DNA from: Branchiostoma lanceolatum
Lineage: Eukaryota > Chordata > Leptocardii > Amphioxiformes > Branchiostomatidae
Length of the DNA: 64,000 nt
Direction: 5' to 3'
Assembly: GCF_035083965.1 (NCBI RefSeq)
Contig: NC_089722.1
Span: 41,801,697-41,865,696, forward strand
Numbering within the stretch: position 1 is the first letter of the stretch; every line of letters begins with the position of its first letter. The notes below the pieces were generated by a model. That model made no database searches. It was not told where the DNA came from and saw nothing but the letters and a program-made list of their open reading frames with translations. Of this stretch, positions 21,561 through 48,043 are shown piece after piece. Position numbers and translations under genes: made by a program.

Positions 21561-24500
21561 ATAACATTTCACTGGAAAAATCATATCACCAAGACAACGT
21601 TCTTTTGATTCTATACACCGGGTGAGAAGAAATCTAATTCATGCAGCAATTTTGAACTCCTTTTTGCCAACAACTTAACCACGGAATAGAGCTGCTTACT
21701 GGAACTGTGTGTTTCAATCATTTGTAACACTCATTGCGTTTAACGGCGTTGCCTTGGACTAAAGCATGCTTTGCTGACTCAAGTGGTTCAAGGGGACAAT
21801 ATGAGTGGGAATGGGAGTCTTTTCGTAATTTTGGTGACAAGTATGGAAAGGCTGAGGCAGCCATGGAAATACAAGTCAATGTAAAATCTTCATCTTTTTC
21901 TCTCAACTGGAACAAAAGAGTCTGCACCTTATCCTTATCGTGCGAAATTGTTCAACATACGTAAAGGCAAATAAATGTAAACGAGATATCAAAACCGGAC
22001 GTTCTACTGCAGTGCCAGGGAAATCCGATAGAAGGCCCAAAATGTAATCATTTCTTTTACAGGACATGACCTAACTACATACCACATTTCGGGACAATCC
22101 GGTCATCGCTTCTTAAGTTATATGCTGCTAAACCACATACATACGTCCAAAGGCAACCAAAAACATATCCTTCTGTGCGAATGTAACAATGCATATTATA
22201 AAGATAGGTAATAGTAATATTTCAGACATTGTGCGAATGTACTTTGTCTGTTACAACTTTGTCATAGACAAAAACAGCTAACCAAACAAAAACAGAAGTC
22301 TTACTCTAATTGGTAACTCAACATTGCGGTCGCCTTATCGGTTATAGATAACGGACAGGATAGTTTTAAGGACACGGTTCCTATCTTTTGGTTACATTTC
22401 AACAGGGGAACAAAAACGGCTGGTCTAAATTATTCAGAAGCCTGCCTATGTTGTCCTGTGAACAAGACGGCTGGACAAACAAAAAAACAAACATCTTAAC
22501 AACAAGGCAAACACATCAGTGATTGAACATGTTTACAAACATTCATTAGACCGCGTTAAGTGACCTTCCGCCATTTTGAAATGGGGTAGAGGTCATTAGC
22601 AGTAAAGAAAGGCTCTTGTGGAAATGTCATGTTTATAATGATACACAATTCATTCTTCTACACAAATGTCGATCATATTCTAACTGTGTAACACATTTTA
22701 CCTTTTTTAGTTTAATGTTCTCAATTTTCTTTTTAGTAGTTGGCCTGATGTTCGACAAAGTGACCGGGCCATCAAGGTCACCTTGAATTGGGAGAAGAAA
22801 ATGGCCGCGTTACCATGGAGATCAGACGACTTTGGCGTCCGTACCACCTGGCAGTGAACAATAGAAGTCCCTGTTGCTAGGGAGAATCGGACGACTTTAT
22901 TTTCCCGCCGTTTCACCAAATCTGTGTGCTCTCCCATTACATCCCTATCTGTACACAGTTACCACTTCAGAATGAGCGTGCGCGTTTGATTAACGCCATT
23001 GTTAAGTACAGAAGACGAGAGTAGGTAACCATTAAACGTCGCCTACGCTAATGCCAAGTTCTAAGGAAATTGTTTGCGGACGAAATTCGTGCAAACAACA
23101 TCTTGACACACTGAACCTGTTACTACGATGTTGTTTACCATGTTGCTATGGAGCTATTGATTGATCTACTCTTTGTCATAAGCGAATGTTTATTGTATTA
23201 TGACGTACATTTTGATAGGAATTCCGAGCAAATATGTAACTTAAGTCTAAGTCATAGGTGAATGTTGGACTGATGTATGTAAGATGGCACCCGATATCAG
23301 CAATGCCGCCTGGGCTGGCCATTATCTTGTCTAGCTTCAATTTCTATAGCATATGATGAAGGCGAAGTGGGACGGTTAAATGCTGGTGATAGATGTGCGA
23401 AATAAAAAATGCAGTTTTTCACCAAGTTCACAGTTGGCGTGTGGCACCTCAAAACCACCCCTCTCCCCCAACCTGATATAATGTCACAATAGTGCAGCAG
23501 TGTCTTACATAAAATTGTGTGTCCTAGTGCAAATTTCATTTTCATATATTTCATAATGACTCATAGTTCACAAGTGCCAATTATAACTTATGGTATGACA
23601 CATTTGTCTTGGCGGCGCCCAAGCGAGGTGTACTACCAGGAAGACACTGGTACAAGGACACCATCTAGCGACTTTTGATAAACTTGCAGCTGGGTTGAGT
23701 CACCGCTTGCGTGGCCACGGGGACAGGAGAGACTTCGGGTAATGAGTTAGGTTAGCCAAAACCACTGGGTTACTGGGACCTAGCCACTTTCCAGTAGTTT
23801 TAAGACTCTAAGCACCATAAAATATCAGGAAAAAAGTATGCCTAAAACCCTATAAAGTCCCGGGGCAAATATTTTGCAGGTGACAATAATTTGGCGACAC
23901 ACCGGGCGCTAACAGAGGCTTTACAAAGCCCTACAGCGCACCGTGCATTAATTAAGGGCGAAACCCAACACCTTGCACGCGCGTACCTGGACGGATCTAA
24001 ATACCTGCATATCAGGTGTCACAATCATCACCTATTACAGCGGAGTAGCGACACTCTGCTTGCTGTCAGACCAGACCATTTTGAACTTCGAACAGGGGGG
24101 GTTATTGAGATGTCATTGTAGCATTTAACATATCATAACACAACTGCTCTCACTAACAGACGTTGATACGAAATACCGGTTTACTTGGACGATTCTGCTG
24201 TTGATTAACACTTTTGAGATAAATTTTAAAACTGAAGCTTTTTGCTCAGTACTTTTATACACAACCCCTCGTTTTAAATAGACGGTCCCAAATTGTATAC
24301 TTTTTTTGTTACTTTGACCACCTACCCCGATACGCGAACCTTCTACCACATCTGTAGAAAATGTGAGATATGAGTAGAGACGCCACTGGTTAGCAAATGT
24401 GCGACAGGAGAGTGATGTTGTACGTCGGAAGGTATACTATGTAGATTCGCACGGTACTTCTGTATGCTGAGGATGTATTCTATCTGGATCATCTAGCGGA

Positions 24501-25859
24501 GATTCAAAAAGACAGCCCCAGCTTTGATGCTGTGGACGTCTGTTGAAGGTGAAATCTTTGGGACGGACGAGAGGAAAAGATGCCAGACCGGAAAACCCTA
24601 ACGCCGACACAACGTAACTTGTGATCTTTGCAGAGAACACTACGGACAATAATCAGGAAAAGACATTGAGAACAGCAAATTGCTTCAGCAAAACCTCTTA
24701 GAACAAAATTAGGCCACAGGAATACCTGCGTTTCCGTTACCATCCCAGAAGTTACGTTTGTGAAACAAATGAATGCCTTGCATAGCTTGATTGCTGTCTA
24801 TGTCAGGAATAATCACTATTGAGACACTGCGAGTACCTGGCCAACAAGACTACAGTCTCTCCTGGCGGCATCCTGTTATTCTCTGACAAAGGAAGCAGGT
24901 AAGTTTTATTTTTGACTGCTCCTCCTTTGCCTTCAAATGGATTTCTTAATCCACCAAACGTGGTTGACATCGTCTATGTTTCCTAACCGATCCTGTTGCT
25001 CAAGCGTATCGGTACAAAATGAACGTTAGCAGTTGGAAAACTGCGCAGACCCTTTTTTACCACCTCAGATGCATAAAAACGCACTTTTTGAGGACGTTTT
25101 AATATAACTTCCAGACTGAATTGTCACATGAAAAATATCTCATTTCAAGAGGAAAAAGACCCATAGAATCCCATAGAAAATAGCAACTTTGAAACTCATT
25201 TCAGGTACTCTTTAAGGCGCGGTCACACACACTAGTCGCATGATCAATGTTGTAGGATATTCAGCAGGAATCTCTATAAATTTAATAGAACCTACTGTTG
25301 ACAAGGATCTTCATTAACTACAACCGTTTCCTTCACAATGTATTTTGTACAACACATCCAGGACCGTTCAAAGAATGTCCTCAATTTGTTATCTTTAAAC
25401 TCGTACAACGGAAGTGCCCGGGCTCTTATTTTACGTGTCCACATAACCCTGCGACCAGGCCTCTCTGTGGACTGAAAGGTGATGGAAAATGTTTGAAATA
25501 TGCAAGGCTGACTATTAGAAACCAAGTACATTTAGGACAGATATAGAACCAGAAAAAGGCACATGATAAGGCAAAAAAGCCCTACTTGTAAGCCTGCTAC
25601 CCCTTTGCGCTCCGACCGCCAAGTGACCAAATTTTGACAGATCGATCAATCAATTTCATGATCATACGTTTTGTGCGCTTTGCATTCTTTTTAAACATAC
25701 GTTTACACCGTGCATCATATTCCAGTTATGAAATCAACGGTCACAAATCTATTCTTGGTCACTGTACGGTCGCTGTCCCTGATTTCCGTCTCGTGAACGG
25801 TCGTCGCCTTTTCACTTGTATTAGCACGCTCCGTCACTTTAGGTGTATTAGCAAGCTCT

Positions 25860-26215
25860 AAAGCCCCCGTCACAAATAAGAAATTCAGCTCCGCCGACGT
25901 GTTAGCGAGCTTCAAGTGGGCATTTCGGCCGAGGTACGGCCGACGTCCTGTCGATTACGCGGGCTTCGGGCGATTTTTAGAAATAAAAGAAATGAAAGTT
26001 GATCCAAATATTGGCGTTTTACCAGGTTAGTCGATACTTCGTCCATGTCGAAGAGATGGTACCATCTCATGGGGGATTTTTATTTTTTAGTGTTCGACGG
26101 AAGTCGCTCGAGATTTTCATTGGAAAATACGGTCGACGCTCGGGCGATCTTGAAATTCGGCGAGCTTCGGGCGATCTACAAAGTCCTCCGACGCTCGCAT
26201 GAATTGTGACGCCGG
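25860..26215. repeat. Degraded dispersed element, CGGGCGAT-rich
   Basis: Repeated motifs GCTTCGGGCGATTTT, GCTCGGGCGATCTTG and GCTTCGGGCGATCTAC, bounded by CCCCCGTCACA at the left and TTGTGACGCCGG at the right, which are weak inverted relatives. It is probably an old TIR element. Confidence 0.4.
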
Positions 26216-26952
26216 ATTAACCACATCGATATCGCAATGTTTCTTGGCGTAGTTGATTAGGGTTTAGGCTTTTTGACTGGGGATAGTGCACTTTAATTTA
26301 CCATTCATCACGGTGCTGTCGCGCATTTGTATTTTAAATGTTGCTTTATGTACGTTTTTGCTTCCTCCACTCACCCCCACCCCTAGAGTCCCAAAAAGGT
26401 TATGAAAGGCTCGGACATGGTATCGAGCGGTCAGCGATATGGCGTCGACCGTTTGTGAGAGGGAATCACGGTCTACAGTCCCATATCTGCCACACACGAT
26501 TAATGATCCCGTCGAGGGTGTACAGTAATAGAAGTGTCGTGATTGTCACGGTTCGCTGGTGGTCTAAAGATCAGGTGTTTGATAAGGTGTAATTGTAACG
26601 GACCATGTCTAACATTGACAGTTATCAATAATAACCTCCGACCGTTTAACCTGGATATGTCAGCGCACGGTTACGCTTGGACGAAGGGGTAAGGGGCGCC
26701 GTCAGTTTATCACGGAAACCGATCGGCCGATTATACTGCTTCTCTCCAAGCAGAGGTTGTAGGGGATGATTGTGACCTTTTTATCGCTCGGTGATCTCTC
26801 GAAAATCGCGCTGGGATCGGTCGATGTTCGCAGGTCCCCCGAGCCCCGCCTAAGTGTAGATTTTCAGACAAATACGGCAGGGGCTTTGGCGTATCGAGAA
26901 CACTGAGGGAACTCCAAGTAGCTTGGTGATCAAGACCTAATCTCCAAGCAGA

Positions 26953-27074
26953 CGTTAAGAAAAAAAGAGGGAGGAGAGAGCGAGAATAAAAAAAAGAAAG
27001 AAAGGAACAGCAAAAGGACGGAACGAAGGAAGGAAGACAAAGAAAGAAAGAGAAGAAAAATGGGGGGGAGAGAA
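26953..27074. repeat. Polypurine tract
   Basis: About 120 bp of nearly uninterrupted A/G on the plus strand (AAAGAAAGAAAGGAAC and similar). Confidence 0.85.
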
Positions 27075-28265
27075 TATCGAAACAAAGCATCTTTCTCATC
27101 TTGACAATATGTAGCTATAGGTGCTGCAGCGAGGTCAAATCGTTGTCTACTTCTGGATTAAAAACCAAGCAGTTATCATGAAATATGCTTCGTCACAGTC
27201 AGACAAACCGGCAAACGACATGAACAAACAACAAACATGTCCAGTCAGGGAAATCAAAACATTCCAGTGTCGAAAAAAAACCGGGCAATTCTAGCCGTCC
27301 GGGTCATCGTCCTATAGAGCGAGTGCAACACACAATCCCGCCAATTGTCACGTTGCCATGGCGACGTTTACGCCTGTCTTGTCCTGAAGAGACGATGTCG
27401 TCCGTCCCGACAAAAGGCGGGAAAACCGATCCACCTGCAGACGGCTTTTACGGGCACGGAGCGAGGACAGATATCGGTAAAAAGGTCCCCGGTAAAAAGA
27501 ACTGCTAAGTAATGCACCATTACGTGCACAAAGGCTTGTGTCTCTCTGGAGTCTCTACATACAGGACGGGGCTATTAGATGAGGCTTCATTTTCAAGCAG
27601 ATGCACGGCGTTTTGCGTGTTATCTTTAATAGCGTTGGGTGTTGGTCCCAAGTAGCTTTCTTTAAAACTGCAACAACGAGCTTTTGTGAAACGTAGCAAA
27701 GAAGAGATCTTCAGAATTCAGCTAGCTACGAATGAATTTTCACGCTTGATCGATAGTATTTTATACTATTTTAGACTGGTACATGTATACACAGGTAGTT
27801 CCCTATTCTAGCCTTTACTGTAGATAAATTCACATTTCTAATGTAGCTAGACAAACCTTTAATCACGAAATGTTCTATTATTTCTGCAATAACTAATAGA
27901 TGGATAGAAAAAGTTGAAGTTATTCAATGTTAGTTTTTTGCGTTTCTGTCAACTTGGAAGATGTTTTGTTGTGACCTGTGTGGCAAAAAAGTGCAAGGAG
28001 GGCCCTCATGCATTGTTTGAAATTGATTCAAAGTGGGTGGTTTGTGGTACAAAAGTAAAGAACTCCACCAAACTATAAGGCAATGACAAAGTTGAATACA
28101 TCACAATACATACAATACGTCATTTATTCGCGTTCGAGCGTGTAGGTCACCAGAGGTCACCGCTGGCCAGTTGTGCTCGCTCATGCGTGGTGGACAGGGA
28201 GCGTCTATGTAAATAAAACTATTCACCAAAATCAGTGCATTCTGCTGAACGCTTTGAATATAAAG

Positions 28266-28800
28266 TGTTCCGACGCAGATTCCGTCCGTGAAAAGAAACA
28301 AAAGATAGTAATTCTAACCATCGGCAATGTGCGGTCGTATTTTTGGATTAACTATAATTTTTCCTCAGAACGTTTTTAAGGCTTTTAAAGGTAAACTTTT
28401 CGAACGTAGATTTCGTGTGAAAAGAAACAAAAGACATTAATACCAAGGAGGTTAAATATTCAACCTCCTTGGTAATAGTAACCGTCGCATATGTGCGGTC
28501 GTCCTTGTAGTATCCTGGATTACTGGCATTTCGTCGTAGTAGCAATTACCCAGAAATTTTAAAAAGCAGCGTGTTCAAACGCAGATTCCGCATGAAAAGA
28601 GACAAAAGACAGTAATCCTAACCGCCAGTGACGTGCGGTCGTCCTTGTAGTATTCTTGGTGACAATCATTTCCTTAAGTATCACGTCGACTGATGAAGTA
28701 TCACGTGCCCAGAAAAAGTCAAGTGTTCGCTTCAGATCCCGCATGAATAGAAACAAAAGACAGTAATTCTAACCGTCGGTTACGCGCGGTCATGTATTAT
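28266..28800. repeat. Diverged tandem repeat, four units of about 140 bp
   Basis: Units begin near 28266, 28395, 28573 and 28724. They share CGCAGATTCCG, GAAAAGAAACAAAAGACAGT, TAATTCTAACCGTCGG and TGTGCGGTCGT. Unit 2 contains a 31-bp palindromic insertion (separate entry). Confidence 0.8.
28438..28476. mobile_element. 31-bp palindromic insertion with TAAT duplication
   Basis: ACCAAGGAGGTT, an AAATATTC-like centre, then AACCTCCTTGG, flanked by TAAT at 28438-28441 and 28473-28476. Sister repeat units lack the insertion and have a single TAAT, which shows it was inserted. Confidence 0.65.
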
Positions 28801-29019
28801 GTAGTATCACGGGTTAAACCTGCCTAAGTGCCTAAGCCAGGAGCTGCTCCTTTAATAATTTGCTCCCATCCGTTAGGTTCCTCCATGTTGCACGGTCTGG
28901 GGCCCTAGACTCTGCTACATTCTAACTAAGCCTTGTGTCTTTCACGATCATTATCTTGATTAGTTGTGGAGTTTTAAAAAAAACTTCCTTTCTGAACTAA
29001 GCGTAACGTGGCCACTACA

Positions 29020-29230
29020 GTTGCATCAAGCAGATGTGAAAAGTTGCCACATTTGTCTGCGTGTTGCGTTGCATGCGATAGCGCGAGAGGGCGCCACTAA
29101 ATGTTAGTTCTGCGCACAGCGTCATGTAACACTGCTGCAACAATTCACGGTTGGGCCAGAGGGCGTTGCTTGTACTGCTAACAGATAGCACCAAGCAGAT
29201 GTGGAACGTTACCGCAGTTTTGGGACACAC
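29020..29230. repeat. Two-copy direct repeat around CAAGCAGATGTG
   Basis: GCATCAAGCAGATGTGAAAA near 29025 and GCACCAAGCAGATGTGGAAC near 29190 begin similar blocks about 165 bp apart. Confidence 0.5.
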
Positions 29231-29396
29231 AGTTCGTTCCAGATATAAAAAGGGACGACTGAAAAGACCTTGATTTCAAGGCGTCGTCAACACACCAATA
29301 CTTCTCAATTACTGTTTCCAGTGTTTTAAAAGGGGTTTCCTCTCAGTAGATTAGCCTACCTAAATTGACTGTCCGGATTATGTAGTGTAGAGTAGG

Positions 29397-29951
29397 TTAA
29401 AGGCAACCTAAGCAATATTAGGGCGCCGAAAGTCATATATTCAAAATCAATTTTTTTTCTGATTTCTATCCATAGTAAGTTTAGATAACATTATCCCATT
29501 GCATATCGACCATCATGGAGCAAAAATGTGATGTCTTTGTGTGGTGGGAACTCATTGAAAATCTGAGCACTTGGAGGCCAGCCATCATTTCAAATCTTCC
29601 GAACATGCACGATTCTGACCGATAAGTCCCGAACGCTTCCGAAGCAATAATCACGTGGTCATGGCTCAATATGCTTGGGCATTGTGACGTCACACGGCCG
29701 GAAGTTACCGACAATTGTCGACAGAAAACGGTTACGGCTGGATTCTGGGCTGATTTTTTGGGGGACCCAATAAATAAAATACTCCTTTTGTGGCTTGTTT
29801 CTGTGCTATTTTTAAACGCCCAAAGTATGAAATGATGATGCAGATGTGCTAATATAGGGAAGTAACTGTAAATTTCAACCTCACCAAACAGAATTGCTTT
29901 CCCCAGAATATTTCAAGTTTTACCCCCTGAAATTGCTTAGGGCACCTTTAA
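29397..29951. mobile_element. TTAA-flanked non-autonomous DNA transposon
   Basis: Element 29401-29947 starts AGGCAACCTAAGCAATATTA and ends TTGCTTAGGGCACCT, which are inverted relatives, with TTAA on both sides (29397-29400, 29948-29951). TTAA target sites are typical of piggyBac and Kolobok; AGG termini lean to Kolobok. No transposase frame is present. Confidence 0.65.
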
Positions 29952-30479
29952 GTCTGGCGGCAAACACACCAGTAAGGGACGGGAATATTCGGACAGGGAA
30001 TGCACCCTCACGCTACTGCGACAAACACTAGGTTAAATCTACAAAACCAACTCTTATACTCTATATCTATATCAATATTTCCTGGCTATCTAGCTATGCG
30101 TGTGACTCCGCAAAGCCTCACTAGCAAAGTTTTAAATCGCAGCAAATCAATTTGACTCTAGAACAACATCTTTCGGACAGCAATCTTAACTTAAGCAGAG
30201 CAACAACAATATATTCCCCTATTCTAATCGAATTTAAGTAGTAACGTATAGATAAAAGTAATCTTTAAGACACTATTCCTTGCGAGGAGGCCCGCCGCCA
30301 ATATTTAAGGAATTCGAAAAAAACACCAAACATGACCTTAAGCTTAATACAAATTTGACAGGTGGAGAAACTGATGATTCGGCGTTCGTCTGCTAGCGAG
30401 GAAATAGCTGATTCCTGCGGCCTTCTTCCTCAATTTCTAGCCAATTTCAACTACTCATAGGGCTTCGAACGTTACAGTA

Positions 30480-30693
30480 ATAACAAGCTATCTGCCACCC
30501 AAAAATCAAGACCATAGCAGGTCCAGGTCAAGAGATACAAAATGGAATTTCTGCTGCAGTACCAAGGTCACATACCAGGGGGCCCAAAATCGACCTTGAA
30601 TTTCGGCTTCACAACACCTACCCTTACCAAATATCATCGTAATCCATCAAGAGGTTCTTGAGTTTTGCTGACTATAGTAGTCCGGAAACACAA

Positions 30694-30728
<35 letters not shown>

Positions 30729-30800
30729 AACAAACAGGCAGACACACAGACACACCCAAAACTATATCTCCATTTTTCATGGAGATAATAAAAACCTAAT
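30480..30800. repeat. Dispersed repeat with (GACA)n tract
   Basis: Contains GCAGTACCAAGGTCACATACC, GGGGGCCCAAAAT and CATCAAGAGGTTCTTGAG, then ACAGACAGACAG (30693-30756) and a small CTCCATTTTTCATGGAG hairpin. Related text occurs at 22010, 39040-39260 and 55800-56130. Confidence 0.6.
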
Positions 30801-30924
30801 GATAAAAGAAGACACCAAAACGTACCTTGTTTGTCCGATGTCACTCCCAGCATTCCGAGATCTTCGCTGGTATGATCCGTCCGTTGAGCAGAACTGTACA
30901 AATGTTAAGTAACCAAACAAACGC

Positions 30925-31310
30925 AAGATTGTGACCTTTCTCTGTTGTTATGCTGGAGTAGCTAAGTACAAAGAATATACATGCATGGAAGCAAACAGTG
31001 TCAACAACATACGCATCGCCCAAACCGTTAAGTATAGCTTCTAGTTAAACAGTCTGTGACCTTTCACGGTTGTTGTACTGTATTAGCAAGTACAACACTC
31101 CGTACATACATGGCCGCAAATAATAGTGTCAACGACATACGCATCGCCAAAATTGAATAATCGTTTAACTACAGCTTCTACTAAAAGAGTCTGCGACCTT
31201 TCACGGTTGTTGTACTGTAGTAGCAAGTACAACAGTCCGTACATACATGCCCCAAATAGTAGTGTCAACGACATACGCATCGCCCAAATCGAATAATCTT
31301 GTGACTTACA
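30925..31310. repeat. Tandem repeat, three units of about 130 bp
   Basis: Units share GACCTTTCACGGTTGTTGTA, AGCAAGTACAAC, TACATACATG and GTCAACGACATACGCATCGC. A more decayed relative lies near 31510-31600. Confidence 0.85.
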
Positions 31311-32209
31311 GCATGCACTGTGGTACGTCTCATGTACTCGTACTGATCGTTCTGCCAGTTTAAGCTAGTGACGAATGAAGAGTGACGGATGACACTCGAA
31401 CCGTCCAGAACTTTAATCTGCGTATCTTATCCAGTTGAAGAAATTGTGTGTCTATAGATCTAGTTTGTACAGCTCATTGGGGCCCGAAAGGGGCTCTCCG
31501 AGAAGACGGCTTTCGCTGCTGTTATGCTGCAGTAGTAAAGAACAACAGAATGCCAATGCATGACCGACAAAAAGTGTCAACAAAACATGCATCATCGACA
31601 GGGAGGAACCGGCTTACTGAAAATACGCGCAAGAAAAGCGGAGGTCACCTTGAACAGATAGTAGGAACAAATGTCCATGCATGAAGGTGTACTTACATCA
31701 CAAACTGTTAAAATTTTGAAACTATAACAAACAATAGCGAATCGTAGCTTCCATATAACAGGATCTGGAAGGCGTTTTCCCATTGAACTGTTTTATTTAT
31801 ATGTTCGATTCTCTGATTGCTTCAGTCTTTTTGACGGACAGAATTGGAATTGCGTGGCTTACTATCAAAAGAAACAAACAAACGAACAAAGAAGCAAGAC
31901 AAGGTGATAATGGAAAGTCAACCATTTCTAAGGTACATGAACTTTGGGTCGGTCTAAAGAGGGCGGGTGGCCATCGGTCAACTCCTCCGGCAAAGGATCT
32001 ACTAGAGACTAAAATACGTTATCATTTTATTTTTATTTTATTGAATTGCAACATGCATTACAAGACATCTCAGGCAGCAATAGCTGATATCGGGCGTCTC
32101 ACACATAGGAAGTACAAAACACTGTTGAAATACTACGCATATACTAAAATACGTTGTAATGACTATGATTTTCTGTCATCTGCAGATCGAGAGAAAATAC
32201 CCATCTACG

Positions 32210-46616
<14,407 letters not shown>

Positions 46617-48043
46617 GGATGTTTAAGCATAATTTTAGACCCTTTACACTTAACGGCGATCGCTGAGCCACCGTTGAGCTACCAAAATCATTTTGTGTGA
46701 CACTTGGTTTCATGATTCATATGATGCACTTTGCAAACGTATGAGGTAAAAGACAACAAAATGCACACAACTTGGATAAATTTCTTCTTTGTGAAATTCG
46801 TCAAGCTAACCGTAATATTGTTGGTCGTTCTGCGGTCCCAGCCCCTAGTCGGGTGTTACACAGAAGGTAATCAGACAGAGTAATCGTTGCATTTGACGTA
46901 AAGCGTAATTGGTGCCTGTATTTTGAGTAAAGCGTTAAGCCAGTCTGCAAAATGTAACGTATTACGTAGACGTTGCCTTGCTGATTTTAGCATAGAGGGT
47001 TGACAGTGCATTTTCTACACAATGAACGGTACTGTGTTTGTACAGGTACTTTTATATCATTATCATCATGACCACGTTCTATATGCTGGGTAACTAATAT
47101 CCCAAAACAACGGTTGTCATTCTCTATTGTACAAAGGAATGTTTATTTTTTATCTTTCCTGACTTTAAGTACTTCTCTGCCTTAGACCTTTATTTCTGTA
47201 AGGTGATTATGATTGTACAAAGCCAAATTTAAACATCTACAGATTGCATTAATCTAAGTTTCATGCTAGCCATATGCTACTATGAAATGTACAACAAATC
47301 TAGCTAACTATAACAACGGCTTGCAGCCCGCATTTGGTTTACCTCTAATTAGTACTATGAACATTTTAGAAAAGTGTGCATGAAGTTTTGCCTTGAAGTT
47401 CACACAAATGTTCACCTTTATTACATGTACATGCAAATGTACTTGTGTTGATTTTATTGCTAGAATATACAGTTATTGCAGAGTCACCATGTTTTGTCTC
47501 TTCTATCATTTAAGAATCTACATGCAGCCTAACCCAGGCATAAGCCACCTTGCAACAACGTTATGCAGACAGTAAACAGTCTGTAATCCTGACTGTATAG
47601 ATGACATCTTGTGCTCATTAACCAGTGCCATCCGAAAAAGAGTCAGTATAAGCTCTCTTGTCCACCAAATCATGACAATCACAATACATAGAAAGGACCC
47701 AAACTTTTTTCTCCTCTCAGGGGTCCAAAATAAAAGTGTGTATAGGTGAAAATATGCCATTACGTACTGGTAGTCTTAACATACATTTGTAACAACACTT
47801 GGTCCCTGTAACTAATCTATCTCTTAGCAATGTTTCCATGCTTGACTGAACTTTTAGCATTCAAGCTGTATGCTTTTGCCAGTAAAAGAGTAGAATATAT
47901 TCTCTAAAAATGCATGATAAGTTCATTCAAAACAAGAGTAGAAAAAAAAACTTTTCTGCACCACCAATGACATGCTGCAACTGGACAAACAAACAAACAA
48001 ACTAACAAACAGAAAGACTACCGGTAGTGAACAAAGGTCTTCA
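46617..48043. other. 3' UTR interval between convergent LRR and PIGS genes
   Basis: AT-rich and without coding signal. A degraded dispersed repeat precedes it in the last LRR intron (46100-46170, GTCTTTTATGTGCAGAGGTT). AATAAA at about 47712 could serve the LRR transcript; the PIGS poly(A) site was not fixed. Confidence 0.5.

Larger units (their letters stand above)
18527..32209. other. About 14 kb gene-poor interval between divergent genes
   Basis: From the TPC-like start (minus) to the LRR start (plus). I find no exon chain with family similarity; open frames are short and lack recognisable motifs. The interval holds several TIR elements, tandem repeats, simple repeats and a purine tract listed separately. 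22000-24900 and 27100-28250 show nothing further that I can name. It may carry promoters, enhancers or non-coding exons for the flanking divergent genes. Confidence 0.6.

Noticed and set aside
26740-26960. A MITE bounded by two CTCCAAGCAGA motifs
   Set aside because: The two motifs are in direct, not inverted, orientation, so they do not define one element.
27323-27508. 61-codon frame ending PTKGGKTDPP...GKKNC as a first exon
   Set aside because: No donor in a convincing position, no family and no downstream partner exon.
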